Shown here: piece after piece, positions 49,152 through 58,082 of the stretch
Position numbering within the stretch: the first letter of the stretch is position 1
Layout of the letters: each line of letters starts with the position of its first letter
NCBI RefSeq assembly: GCF_900116645.1
Contig: NZ_FPBO01000006.1
Location: 62,001 to 126,000, forward strand
DNA: 64,000 nt
Source of the DNA: Pseudoduganella namucuonensis
GTDB lineage: Bacteria > Pseudomonadota > Gammaproteobacteria > Burkholderiales > Burkholderiaceae_D
Reading direction: 5' to 3'
Made by a program: the position numbers and the translations under genes
Notes under the pieces: model-generated
Told to the model about the DNA's origin: nothing
Databases searched by the model: none
The model's input: the letters and a program-made list of their open reading frames with translations, nothing else

Positions 49152-51704
49152 CTAGCGGCCATGCCAGTAACGCGGGCGCTCGCGGCGGTATTCGGTCGCC
49201 CGCACATCCGGCCCCACGGTGATTTCGACCGCGCCCGCCTGGTCCGTGCGCAGGCGCCGTATGCCGAGCTGGCCGTACCGCTCATAGACCCTGGCCTGCG
49301 GATGATGATAGCGGTTCCGGTGGCCGACCTGGAAGACGCCGATTTCGGGACTCACCGCGCGAAGAAACGGCTCGGTGGACGAGGTGCCGCTGCCGTGGTG
49401 CGGGGCGAGCAGAATGTCGGCCCGCAGCCGCGCGCCGTCGCGCGCCAGCAGTTCCGCCTCTTGCGCCGCCTCGATATCGCCGGCCAGCAGCATGGCGCGG
49501 CCCGGAATCCCGACCTTGAGCACGCAGCTGCGCGCGTTCGGTTTCAGCGTGCCGTCGCCGTAGCTGGCGGCGTCGGGGTGGAGGAATTCGAAGCGCACGC
49601 CGTCCCATGTCCAGCCCTGCCCCGCCGCGCAGCGCACATGGCGGGCCGCCGCGCGCGCGACCGGATGGCCGGCCGCCAGCGACGTCGCGGCCCAGCCCAC
49701 CTCCACGCCTTCCAGCACCGGCAGCGCGCCGCCGGCGTGATCGGCGTCGCTATGGCTGACGACCAGGCCGTCCAGCGCGGTGATGCCGCGCGCCCGCAGA
49801 TACGGCAGGATGACCCGGTTGCCGCCGTTCGACTCCAGCGTGTAGGACGGCCCGGTGTCGTACAGCAGGCGGTGGCCACCGGTCTCGATCAGCACCGCCA
49901 TGCCTTGGCCCACGTCGAACGCGATGGCCCGGAAGGCGGCGGGCGCGGGATGGCTGGGCGCCGCCGCCAGCAGCGGTATCCAGCTGAAGGCCCCCAGCCA
50001 GCGCACGGGCCAGCCGCGCGGCGCCAGCATCCATGCCGTGCCCGCCAGGGCCAGGCAGAACACCCACGGCGGCGGCGCGGGCGCGCTCCACGCCGCGAAG
50101 CTGGAAGCGCTCATCCATTGCAGGGCCTGCGCCAGCAGCCAGATGGCGCCATGCGCGAGCGTCAATACGGGGCCCGCCAGGAACTCTGGCAGCAGGCTGC
50201 CCGCCAGCGCAAGCGGCGTGACGAGCAGGCTCACCACGGGAATCGCGATCGCGTTGGCGACGGGACTGATCAGCGAAATCTGCGAGAACAGCAGCATCGT
50301 CAACGGCACCAGTCCCAGGGTGACGGCGGCCTGCACGCGCACCGCGAGCGCCGCGTTTGCGCGCAGCCGCTCGCGCCAGGACAACGGCGCGCGATGCGCA
50401 TGGCTGGCATGCGCAAGGGAGCCGCCCCCCGCCGGGATCGCCGCGCCCGCCGCCACCAGCGCCAGTGCCAGCGCGGACGCGTCGGCGCGGGTGCCGGCGC
50501 CGGCGTTTGCGCCGGGGTCCGCGCCGGCCTCGCCGTGATGCGCGTGGGTGCGGCCAGCCGTGGCATACAGTATCGCGGCCACCGCGCCATAGGACAGCCA
50601 GAATCCCGGCCACATCACCGCCCAGGGATCGAACAGCACGGTGACGCCGGCGGCCAGGCACAGAATATGCGAAATGCTGGCCAGCCGGTCCAGCCACAAG
50701 GCCAGCGCGATCACGGCCAGCATGTACAGCGTGCGCTGGGCCGGCACGCCGAAGCCGGCCAGCAGCACATAGGCCAGCGCCGCGAGAAGGCCGGCGATGG
50801 CGGCCACCTTCTGCGCCGGCAGCAGCAGTGGCAACTGGGCGCGCGTGTAAAAGGAGCGCCGCCACAGCCAGGACGCGGCCAGCGCGAACAGCCCCGCGAT
50901 CATCGTGATGTGGAGCCCGGAGATGCTGACCAGGTGCGCGATGCCGGTGCGGTTGAAGACCTGCCAGTCCGATTGCGAAATGGCGCGCTGGTCGCCGATC
51001 ACCAGGGCGACGATCACGCCGGCGTACTCCTTGCCCTCGAGCGCCCTCAGAATACGGTCGCGCAGCACGGCGCGGCAGCGCTCGACGACGTTGCTAAAGC
51101 TGTAGGCGAACGGCGCCAGCCTGGCGTTCGGCCCTTCCTGCCGCACGTAGCCGGTGGCGCGCACGCCCTGCTCCAGCAGCCACAGTTCGTAGTCGAAACC
51201 GTGAGGGTTCGCGTTGCCGTGGGGCCGCTGCAGGCGCACGGTCAGCCGCCAGCGCTCTCCCGGCCGCACATCGCCCACCGGCACCTGTTCGCCGCGCAGC
51301 CCGGAGTACCAGGACAAGGCCACGCGCGGCGGTACTTTCACCGCGCCGCCGACGACCTGCTCGACCGCGAAGTTGAAACGCACGCTCTGGGGGGAACGGT
51401 TGGGAAGATTGTCGACGGTGCCGATCAGCGTGATGTTGCGGCCCTCGTCGGCGGCGGCCAACTCGGGTTCCAGCGCGGCCCGCGCGACGAGGGCCGCCCA
51501 CAGGTAGCCCAGCAACGCGCCGCAGACCAGCGCCACGGCGGCCTTGGCTGCGGGCCGTGCCTTCGAGAGCCGCATCAGCCAGACCACGCCCATGCAGGCG
51601 CCTGCGACCGCCGCCAGCGCCGGATAGATATGCGGCGGCAGCGAGGCCTGCGTGTTCAGCCAGGCCGCTCCCGCAACAAACCCGGCTATCGTGCAACGCG
51701 CCAT
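49152..51704 (-). CDS. comEC: DNA-internalisation competence protein ComEC/Rec2
   Basis: The protein has 850 residues from the ATG at 51704 (GAGGAG upstream). There are N-terminal membrane segments and an OB-like region (about 1-200). The ComEC channel domain (about 220-520) contains GIAHLVSISGLHITMIAGL. The C-terminal metallo-beta-lactamase domain (about 590-830) contains FDVGQGMAVLIETGG, VVSHSDADHAGGALPVL (HxDxDH type) and LLAPHHGSGTSST. It forms the inner-membrane channel for single-stranded DNA uptake during natural transformation. A His/Gly/Ala-rich insertion lies around residues 400-450. Confidence 0.94.
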   Translation of the reverse strand: MARCTIAGFVAGAAWLNTQASLPPHIYPALAAVAGACMGVVWLMRLSKARPAAKAAVALVCGALLGYLWAALVARAALEPELAAADEGRNITLIGTVDNLPNRSPQSVRFNFAVEQVVGGAVKVPPRVALSWYSGLRGEQVPVGDVRPGERWRLTVRLQRPHGNANPHGFDYELWLLEQGVRATGYVRQEGPNARLAPFAYSFSNVVERCRAVLRDRILRALEGKEYAGVIVALVIGDQRAISQSDWQVFNRTGIAHLVSISGLHITMIAGLFALAASWLWRRSFYTRAQLPLLLPAQKVAAIAGLLAALAYVLLAGFGVPAQRTLYMLAVIALALWLDRLASISHILCLAAGVTVLFDPWAVMWPGFWLSYGAVAAILYATAGRTHAHHGEAGADPGANAGAGTRADASALALALVAAGAAIPAGGGSLAHASHAHRAPLSWRERLRANAALAVRVQAAVTLGLVPLTMLLFSQISLISPVANAIAIPVVSLLVTPLALAGSLLPEFLAGPVLTLAHGAIWLLAQALQWMSASSFAAWSAPAPPPWVFCLALAGTAWMLAPRGWPVRWLGAFSWIPLLAAAPSHPAPAAFRAIAFDVGQGMAVLIETGGHRLLYDTGPSYTLESNGGNRVILPYLRARGITALDGLVVSHSDADHAGGALPVLEGVEVGWAATSLAAGHPVARAAARHVRCAAGQGWTWDGVRFEFLHPDAASYGDGTLKPNARSCVLKVGIPGRAMLLAGDIEAAQEAELLARDGARLRADILLAPHHGSGTSSTEPFLRAVSPEIGVFQVGHRNRYHHPQARVYERYGQLGIRRLRTDQAGAVEITVGPDVRATEYRRERPRYWHGR

Positions 51705-51818
51705 GCTGTACTCCTCGGCGAAAACGCACCGCCAAAGCGCCAATTGTCCCCACCGAGCCGTGCAGGGTATTGACGGGGCTCACGGCTTCGGGGAGGAGAT
51801 CGTGCAAAAAATTCCACT

Positions 51819-51847
51819 TTGCACTTTTCACATCACGGAGGTAGACT
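51819..51847 (+). promoter_or_regulatory. putative promoter of the deaminase-like gene
   Basis: A TTGCAC hexamer, a 17-base spacer and TAGACT lie in an AT-richer stretch 28 bases ahead of the ATG. This is a plausible sigma-70-type promoter giving a short leader with AAAGGA. Confidence 0.45.
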
Positions 51848-51874
51848 GGAAATCGACTTCTTGAAAGGATATCA

Positions 51875-52855
51875 ATGGGCCCGTACACCGCAAACCAACT
51901 CAGTGTGTTCTCCGCCATCATCGCGTCCAGTGCCGCCAACCGGAATTGGGACACCGCCACCGAGGTCAGTGATACTGGCGGCGAGCTTCAGGAAGTCCAA
52001 TGCATGACGTTTGGCGGGAAGCTGTACATAGCCGGCAATTTCAGCGAGCACCTGGCGGTGAAGGCCTACCTGAACGCGTTCGGGGTCAACGATGAAGCCA
52101 GTTTTCTGAAGTGCATGGCCTACAGCCATTGGCTGCTGGCCATGCCTTTCCTGGACAGGATGTCTGCGGCAGGAGTGCAATACCGCGGCAATTATAGCGA
52201 CACAGCGACCGCGGCGCGCGCCCTCGCGGCCCTTCCGTTCACCGAACTGACGGACGACGAAAAACTGAAGGCGGTCGCCCTTCTCAAGGGAACGGCCAAA
52301 TCCGACGCGGACAAGTCCAAGGGATGGTTCCTGCGCAAATTCGTCGGCGCGGGGCCGCTGTCGGGCACGGCGGCCTACGTCAAACCCAAGCCCAAGCATG
52401 GCGTCGGGCTCGTGACTACGGCCCCTTCGCCCAAGGACATCAACGTGCTGGAAGACAGCGCCGATGTGCACGCCGAGCTGAAATTGCTGGGCTTTGCGTT
52501 TGACTGCGTGGGGACCAACCGGGGGCCCTATTTAAACAAACCTGTATGCGTGGGCGGGCTCAAAAAGACGTGCCGGTTCTGCGCGGCCTGGATCGACCAC
52601 CTGGCAGGCCAGATGACCAAGGCGGGCATCGAAATCAACTTGCCCACGCTGGACAGCCGGACGCTGGGCTCAGGCGCGGGCAAGCGGCCAATCAGCATCC
52701 ACGACGCAAAGTTGTCGCCGTATGTGAAGGCGATGTTCAATGGCGGATTGAATTCCCTCTGCAGCGACCTCAAGGATTTGAAACCAGTGCCAGTCGTTCC
52801 CCCACCGACCGCTCCGACCGGCCCTACCGGCCCTACCACCCCCACCGCGACGTAA
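51875..52855 (+). CDS. deaminase-fold protein with HAE...CxxC active-site motif (OTT_1508-like)
   Basis: The protein has 326 residues. SADVHAELKLLGF (His199, Glu201) and, 31 residues on, VGGLKKTCRFCAAWI (Cys233, Cys236) are the zinc-binding and catalytic pair of the cytidine-deaminase superfamily. The spacing and the VGGLKKTC block recall the OTT_1508-like group found in toxins and in fungal proteins. An earlier segment (VQCMTFGGKLYIAGN) could be the first beta hairpin. A Pro/Thr tail (APTGPTGPTTPTAT) ends the protein. There is no signal peptide and no neighbouring immunity-like gene. It could be a nucleic-acid or nucleotide deaminase, possibly a toxin or defence effector; this is inferred from motifs only. 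It sits alone between comEC and tatD. AAAGGA six bases upstream fixes the start. Confidence 0.72.
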   Translation: MGPYTANQLSVFSAIIASSAANRNWDTATEVSDTGGELQEVQCMTFGGKLYIAGNFSEHLAVKAYLNAFGVNDEASFLKCMAYSHWLLAMPFLDRMSAAGVQYRGNYSDTATAARALAALPFTELTDDEKLKAVALLKGTAKSDADKSKGWFLRKFVGAGPLSGTAAYVKPKPKHGVGLVTTAPSPKDINVLEDSADVHAELKLLGFAFDCVGTNRGPYLNKPVCVGGLKKTCRFCAAWIDHLAGQMTKAGIEINLPTLDSRTLGSGAGKRPISIHDAKLSPYVKAMFNGGLNSLCSDLKDLKPVPVVPPPTAPTGPTGPTTPTAT

Positions 52856-52875
52856 GCTCCTCCACCGCCGCCGGC

Positions 52876-53673
52876 TCAGATCCCCATGCGCGGCAAGATG
52901 GCGCGCGCGTTCGCGGTGGTGGCGTCCCGCACCTCCTCCACGCCAACCCCGCGCAGCTCGGCCAGCACCGCGCCGATGCGCGGCACCTGGCCCGGCGTGT
53001 TGACGCCGGGATGCACCCACGCCGGCGCGATGTCCGGCGCGTCGGTCTCCATGACGATGGACGACAGCGGCAGCTCCGCCGCCAGCCGCCGTATCTGCAA
53101 GGCGCGCGTGAAGGTCAGGTTGCCGCCGAAGCCCAGCTTGAAGCCCACGTCGATATAGCCCTGCGCCTGCTGGAAGCTGCCGTTGAAGGCGTGGGCGATG
53201 CCGCCGTTGGGGGTGATCTGCCGCACGTGCTTGAGCACCTGGTCCTGCGACTTGCGCACGTGCGTCAATATCGGCAGCTTGAACTCGCGCGCGATGCGCA
53301 GCTGCTCGCGGAAGAAATGGATCTGCTTTTCGCGCATGGCCGGCTCGGTCAGCATGGGGATGAAGAAGTCCAGCCCCACCTCGCCTATCGCCACGAAGCG
53401 CGGATCGGCCATCGCGGTCTCCACCTTGGCGCGCAGCGCGGCCAGGTCGTCCTCCGTGGCGCTGGGCACGCAGATGGGATGGATGCCCAGCGCGTAGCAG
53501 GCGTTGTCGGTGCGCGCGGCCAAGCCGGCGACGATGTCCAGGTTGCCCCGGTCTATCGCCGGGATAACGATCATGGACACGCCCTGCTCCCGCGCCTTGC
53601 GCGCCTGCTCCAGAGAGCCGTCGTCGCCTCCGAACTCGTGCGCGTCCAGGTGGCAGTGCGTGTCTATCCACAT
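52876..53673 (-). CDS. TatD-family metal-dependent hydrolase
   Basis: The protein has 265 residues. MWIDTHCHLDAHEF carries the HxH metal site, AIGEVGLDFF the Glu, LPILTHVRKS and IAHAFNGSFQQA the His ligands, and MVMETDAPD-like (VMETDAPDIAP) the final Asp. TatD proteins are DNases/exonucleases involved in DNA repair and quality control. The LDFF variant in place of LDY/LDFH groups it with YjjV-like members. It follows lolD by two bases. Confidence 0.92.
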   Translation of the reverse strand: MWIDTHCHLDAHEFGGDDGSLEQARKAREQGVSMIVIPAIDRGNLDIVAGLAARTDNACYALGIHPICVPSATEDDLAALRAKVETAMADPRFVAIGEVGLDFFIPMLTEPAMREKQIHFFREQLRIAREFKLPILTHVRKSQDQVLKHVRQITPNGGIAHAFNGSFQQAQGYIDVGFKLGFGGNLTFTRALQIRRLAAELPLSSIVMETDAPDIAPAWVHPGVNTPGQVPRIGAVLAELRGVGVEEVRDATTANARAILPRMGI

Positions 53674-53675
53674 GA

Positions 53676-54374
53676 TCAGGCCTCCTGTTTCAATCCCTCG
53701 TCGGTCAGGCGCAGCACGCGGTCGCAGCGGCGCGCCAGTTCCGCGTCGTGGGTGACGATGACGAAGGCCGTGCCCAAGGTTCGGGACAGCTCCAGCATCA
53801 GGTCGAATATCTGCTCGGCGGTGTGGTGGTCCAGGTTGCCGGTGGGCTCGTCGGCCAGCACGCAGGCCGGCTGCGTGACCAGCGCGCGGGCCAGCGCCAC
53901 GCGCTGCCGCTCGCCGCCGGACAGTTCACCCGGCACGTGCGTGACGCGCTTGGACAGGTTCACCCGCGCCAGGATTTGCTGCGCCTGTTCATGCGCCAGC
54001 GAGCGCTTCATGCGCCGTATCATCAGCGGCATGGCCACGTTGTCCAGCGCCGAGAACTCCGGCAGCAGGTGGTGGAACTGGTAGACGAAGCCCAGCGAGG
54101 CGTTGCGCAGGTCGCCGCGCGCGGCCTCGCCCAGGCTAGCGAAGTCCTTGCCCAGCAGGGAAACCATGCCGGTGCTGGGCGTGTCCAGCCCACCCAGCAG
54201 GTGCAGCAGCGTGGACTTGCCGGAACCGGAGGCGCCGACGATGGCCACGCGCTCGCCGCGCCGCACGTCGATGTCTATGCCCTGCAATACCTTGACGCTG
54301 TACGTGCCCTGCGTGAAGGTCTTGCCCAGCCCGCGGCAGGACAGCACCACCGCATTGTTGTTGATGTCACTCAT
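53676..54374 (-). CDS. lolD: lipoprotein-releasing ABC transporter ATP-binding subunit
   Basis: The protein has 232 residues. The Walker A motif is [17 protein letters not shown], the Q-loop region is [19 protein letters not shown], the signature is [15 protein letters not shown] and Walker B is [26 protein letters not shown] is characteristic of LolD. It powers extraction of outer-membrane lipoproteins from the inner membrane to LolA. It overlaps the upstream permease by eight bases. Confidence 0.94.
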   Translation of the reverse strand: MSDINNNAVVLSCRGLGKTFTQGTYSVKVLQGIDIDVRRGERVAIVGASGSGKSTLLHLLGGLDTPSTGMVSLLGKDFASLGEAARGDLRNASLGFVYQFHHLLPEFSALDNVAMPLMIRRMKRSLAHEQAQQILARVNLSKRVTHVPGELSGGERQRVALARALVTQPACVLADEPTGNLDHHTAEQIFDLMLELSRTLGTAFVIVTHDAELARRCDRVLRLTDEGLKQEA

Positions 54375-55635
54375 AGCGCAGCGCCTCCGCCGGTTTCACG
54401 CGCGCGGCCCACCAGCTCGGGTAGATCGTGGCGAGGAAGGCCAGGATCACGGCGACGATGCCGATCCTGGTGACGTCCGGCCAGCGCATGTCCGATGGCA
54501 CGGAGGTGATGTAGTAGATATCCTTCGACAAGAACTGTACTCCCAATAATTGCTCAATAAACGGCACGATCACATCGATGTTCAGGGCCACCAGCACGCC
54601 GCCGCCCACGCCGGCCGCCGCGCCCAGCACGCCGGCCAGCGCGCCCTGGATCACGAAGATCTTCATGATGGACGCGGGCGACGCGCCCAGGGTGCGCAGG
54701 ATGGCGATGTCGGCCTGCTTGTCGGTCACCGTCATCACCAGCGTGGAGACGAGGTTGAAGGCGGCGACGGCGACGATCAGCGCCAGCACGATGAACATCA
54801 TGCGCTTTTCGGTCTGCACGGCGGCGAACCAGGTGGCGTTCAGCTTGGACCAGTCGCGCACCTCCAGATTGCCCGGCATGGACTTCTTCAATTGCTCCGC
54901 CACCTCGGGGGCGCGGTGCATGTCCGCCAGCCGCAAGCGCAGGCCGGCCGGCGCCTGCAGGCGCAGCATGCGCTGCGCGTCCTCGATATGGATGAAGGCC
55001 AGGCCCGCGTCGAACTCCGCGTGGCCGGCGCGGAAAATGCCGGCCACGGTGAAGGAGCGCATGCGCGGCACCACGCCGGCCGGGGTGACCGTGCCCTGCG
55101 CCAGCATCATCGTCACCTTGTCGCCCACGTTCACCTGCAGCGCACGAGCCAGGTCTATGCCCAGCACGATCTTGAATTCGCCGGAGCGCAGCGCGTCGAA
55201 GCTGCCGTAGCGCACATGGCTGGCCACGTCCGACACGTTGGGCTCCTGCTCCGGCAGCACGCCGCGCACCACGGCGGGACGCAGCGTGTCGCCGCCGTGC
55301 TGCAGCATGGCCTGGGTTTCGACGAAGGGCGCGGCGCCCTTCACTTCCGGGTTCTTGAAGGCTTCCTTCGCGGCGGCCTGCCAGTCCGGCATGCCGGCCT
55401 CCTTGTCGAACACCTCGACGTGCGCCAGCACGGACAGCATGCGGTCCGTCACTTCCTTCTGGAAGCCGTTCATCACGGACAGCACGATGATCAGCGCCGC
55501 CACGCCCAGCGCGATGCCGGCCAGCGAGATAAACGAAATAAACGATATAAATCCATTGCGGCCGCTGCGCTTGCCCGCGCGGGTGTAGCGCAGGCCGACC
55601 AGCCATTCAAATGGGAGGTTCTTTAACATGCTCAT
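54367..55635 (-). CDS. lolE: LolC/LolE-family lipoprotein-releasing permease, second of a tandem pair
   Basis: The protein has 422 residues with four membrane segments: one N-terminal ([20 protein letters not shown]) and three C-terminal, with a large periplasmic domain between them. It is strikingly similar along its whole length to the gene just upstream (55639-56922), sharing [19 protein letters not shown] and NGFQKEVT. Enterobacteria have the order lolC-lolD-lolE; here two adjacent permease genes precede lolD. The symbol is given by position only, since the copies are too alike to tell C from E. Starts at 55635 and 55629 are both possible. Confidence 0.88.
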   Translation of the reverse strand: MSMLKNLPFEWLVGLRYTRAGKRSGRNGFISFISFISLAGIALGVAALIIVLSVMNGFQKEVTDRMLSVLAHVEVFDKEAGMPDWQAAAKEAFKNPEVKGAAPFVETQAMLQHGGDTLRPAVVRGVLPEQEPNVSDVASHVRYGSFDALRSGEFKIVLGIDLARALQVNVGDKVTMMLAQGTVTPAGVVPRMRSFTVAGIFRAGHAEFDAGLAFIHIEDAQRMLRLQAPAGLRLRLADMHRAPEVAEQLKKSMPGNLEVRDWSKLNATWFAAVQTEKRMMFIVLALIVAVAAFNLVSTLVMTVTDKQADIAILRTLGASPASIMKIFVIQGALAGVLGAAAGVGGGVLVALNIDVIVPFIEQLLGVQFLSKDIYYITSVPSDMRWPDVTRIGIVAVILAFLATIYPSWWAARVKPAEALRYE

Positions 55636-55638
55636 ACT

Positions 55639-56922
55639 CTATTCATAACGCAGCGCTTCGGCCGGCTTCACCTTGGCGGCGCGCCAGCTGGGATACAGGG
55701 TGGCCACGAAGGCCAGGCCGATGGCGGTGGCGCCGATCACGGCCACGTCGCCCAGGCGCAGGTCGGAAGGCACGGCGCTGATGAAGTAGATGTCCTTGGA
55801 CAGGAACTTCATGCCCAGCGCGCGCTCGATGAAAGGCACGATGACATCGACGTTGGCCGCCAGCAGCACGCCGCCGGCCACGCCCATCAGGGTGCCCAGC
55901 ACGCCCACCAGCGCGCCCTGCACCATGAAGATGTGCATCACCGAACGGGGCGAGGCGCCCAGCGTGCGCAGGATGGCGATGTCGGCCTGCTTGTCCGTCA
56001 CCGTCATCACCAGCGTGGCCACCAGGTTGAAGGCGGCCACCGCGATAATCAGCGTGAGGATGATGAACATCATGTTCTTCTGCGTGTGCACGGCGGCGAA
56101 CCAGTTGGCGTTCAGCTTGGACCAGTCGCGCACCAGCATGCCCTCGCCCATAGCGAACTTCAGCTCGGCCGCAATCCGGGGCGCGCGCTGCGTGTCCGCC
56201 ACGCGCAGGCGCAGGCCGAAGGGGCCGGCCAGTTGCAGGATCTGCTGGCCGTCCTCCAGGTTCACATAGGCCAAGCCCGAGTCGAATTCATTGTGGCCAG
56301 CCTCGAAGGTGCCCACCACGGTGAAGATGCGCATGCTGGGCGCGGCGCTCATGGGATTGGCCCCGCTTTGCGCCAGCGCCATGGCGACCTTGCCGCCGAC
56401 TTCCACCTCCAGCGCCTTCGCCAGTTCGGCGCCCAGCACGATGCCGAAGGCGCCGGGGCGCAGCGCGTCGAAGCTGCCCTGCTTGACCTGGCCCACCACG
56501 CTGGAGACCCTGGCCTCCTGCTCCGGCAATATGCCGCGCACGATGGCGGGCCGCAGCTTGTCGCTGCCGTGGACCAGCATGGCCTGGGTCTCGACGAAGG
56601 GGGCGGCGGCCTTCACTTCCTTGTTCTTCAGCGCCTCGCGCGCGACCGATTGCCAATCGGCCATGCCGCCGCCGCGCACGTCGTACATTTCGATATGGCC
56701 CAGCACCGACAGCATGCGCTCCGTGACCTCCTTCTGGAAGCCGTTGTACACGGACAGCACGATGATCAGCGCCGCCACGCCCAGCGCGATGCCGGCCATG
56801 GAAATGGCGGAGATGAAGGAGATGAAACTGTTGCGCCCACTACGCTTGCCCGCGCGCGTGTAGCGCAGGCCGACCAGCCATTCAAAGGGTAAATTCGACG
56901 GCAGATTCTTGATGTTACTCAT
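55639..56922 (-). CDS. lolC: LolC/LolE-family lipoprotein-releasing permease, first of a tandem pair
   Basis: The protein has 427 residues starting at MSNIKNLPSNLPFEW. It has the same topology as its downstream neighbour: a membrane segment at about 30-60, a periplasmic MacB/LolE-type core, and three C-terminal membrane segments. Its stop is three bases before the next start. With its twin and LolD it should form the complex that releases lipoproteins to LolA. The C/E identity cannot be decided from the sequence, so the symbol reflects gene order. The open frame extends upstream but without a ribosome site or family similarity. Confidence 0.88.
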   Translation of the reverse strand: MSNIKNLPSNLPFEWLVGLRYTRAGKRSGRNSFISFISAISMAGIALGVAALIIVLSVYNGFQKEVTERMLSVLGHIEMYDVRGGGMADWQSVAREALKNKEVKAAAPFVETQAMLVHGSDKLRPAIVRGILPEQEARVSSVVGQVKQGSFDALRPGAFGIVLGAELAKALEVEVGGKVAMALAQSGANPMSAAPSMRIFTVVGTFEAGHNEFDSGLAYVNLEDGQQILQLAGPFGLRLRVADTQRAPRIAAELKFAMGEGMLVRDWSKLNANWFAAVHTQKNMMFIILTLIIAVAAFNLVATLVMTVTDKQADIAILRTLGASPRSVMHIFMVQGALVGVLGTLMGVAGGVLLAANVDVIVPFIERALGMKFLSKDIYFISAVPSDLRLGDVAVIGATAIGLAFVATLYPSWRAAKVKPAEALRYE

Positions 56923-57047
56923 GGGCTCCGATAAGGGGTGTAAACGTTCAGAGCCAGAAGTGTGCCACACAATCAATTTCCTAGGGTGAAACACCGCACC
57001 GTGGGCGGATGTCCGCCGCCGCCGCCGGTCGGGTAAAATGACGCCCC

Positions 57048-58082
57048 ATGAATCAGCTCACCCTCGTCCTGCCTTTCGCCCTCACACCGCCGGAACTCGC
57101 CAACGACCTCGCCCGCGCCATGCAGACGCCCGCGCTGTCGATGTTACTCTCGCGCAATAACGAATCGGCGCCGGTCGTGACCGTGGCGGAGGCGCGCTTG
57201 CTGCCGCACGAGGCGTGGCTGGCGCGCGCCCATGGCGCGGCCGGGCCGGACGAGGCGCCGTTCGCGCATGCCGTCATGCGCGGCCTGGGACTGCCGGACC
57301 GCGAGGGCTGGTGGTTCGTCGTGCAGCCGGTGCACGTGCAGCTGGCGCGCACCCACCTGACCATGGCGGACCCGCGCCACCTCCGCCTGGAGGACGCCGA
57401 TTCGCGCGCGCTGTTCGACCTGGTCCAGCCCTACTTCGACGAGGTGGGCAAGCCGCTGCTGTATGGGAGCGCGAACCTGTGGTTCATGCGGGCGGACGAC
57501 TGGCGGGAGCTGCGCACCGCATCGCCCGACGCGGCCGCCGGCGAGAACCTGGCCGACTGGATGCCCGACGGCCCCACCAAGCGCGACTTCCGCAAGCTGC
57601 AAAACGAGGTGCAGATGCTGTGGCACGAGCATCCCGTCAACGAGGCGCGCCAGCAGGGCGGGCTGCAGCCGGTGAACTCCTTCTGGCTGTGGGCCGGCGC
57701 GGAAGATGGCACGGCAGGCGCCTTGAGCGGCAACGGCCCATTATTCGTCGCGGGCTGCCCCGAGTGGCTGGAAACGCTGGCGCCGCCGGAGCGTCGCGCG
57801 CCGACCGCCGCGTCGATGCTGGCGCAATCGGGCGACGCCACCGTCATGCTGGGCGACCTGATCGCCCCCGGCAAGGGCGGCGACTGGTCGCCCTGGCTGA
57901 TGCACATGCAGCGCATCGAGCAGGAATGGCTCGCGCCCCTGCTGGAGGCGCTGAAGTCCGGCCGATTGGCCAGCCTGAAACTGGTGCTCACCAACCGCAC
58001 CACGCTCGCCGAATTCACCATCACCAAAGGCTCGCTGCGCAAATTCTGGCGCAAGCCCTCACTCGCGAAGTTATCGTCATGA
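57048..58082 (+). CDS. RpfE-type protein (annotated elsewhere as cofactor-independent phosphoglycerate mutase-like), upstream of recJ
   Basis: The protein has 344 residues, is soluble and has no signal peptide. It opens MNQLTLVLPFALTPPELAND and contains GWWFVVQPVHVQLARTHLTM, ADWMPDGPTKRDFRKLQNEVQ and NSFWLWAGAEDG. The gene directly ahead of recJ in Burkholderiales and Xanthomonas is commonly this RpfE-type regulatory protein. The blocks and the four-base ATGA overlap with recJ fit it. The biochemical role is uncertain. Confidence 0.75.
   Translation: MNQLTLVLPFALTPPELANDLARAMQTPALSMLLSRNNESAPVVTVAEARLLPHEAWLARAHGAAGPDEAPFAHAVMRGLGLPDREGWWFVVQPVHVQLARTHLTMADPRHLRLEDADSRALFDLVQPYFDEVGKPLLYGSANLWFMRADDWRELRTASPDAAAGENLADWMPDGPTKRDFRKLQNEVQMLWHEHPVNEARQQGGLQPVNSFWLWAGAEDGTAGALSGNGPLFVAGCPEWLETLAPPERRAPTAASMLAQSGDATVMLGDLIAPGKGGDWSPWLMHMQRIEQEWLAPLLEALKSGRLASLKLVLTNRTTLAEFTITKGSLRKFWRKPSLAKLSS

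Noticed and set aside
51705..52875. Immunity gene partner for the deaminase-like protein
   Set aside because: The flanking gaps (170 and 20 bases) contain no credible open frame with a ribosome site; the neighbours are comEC and tatD.
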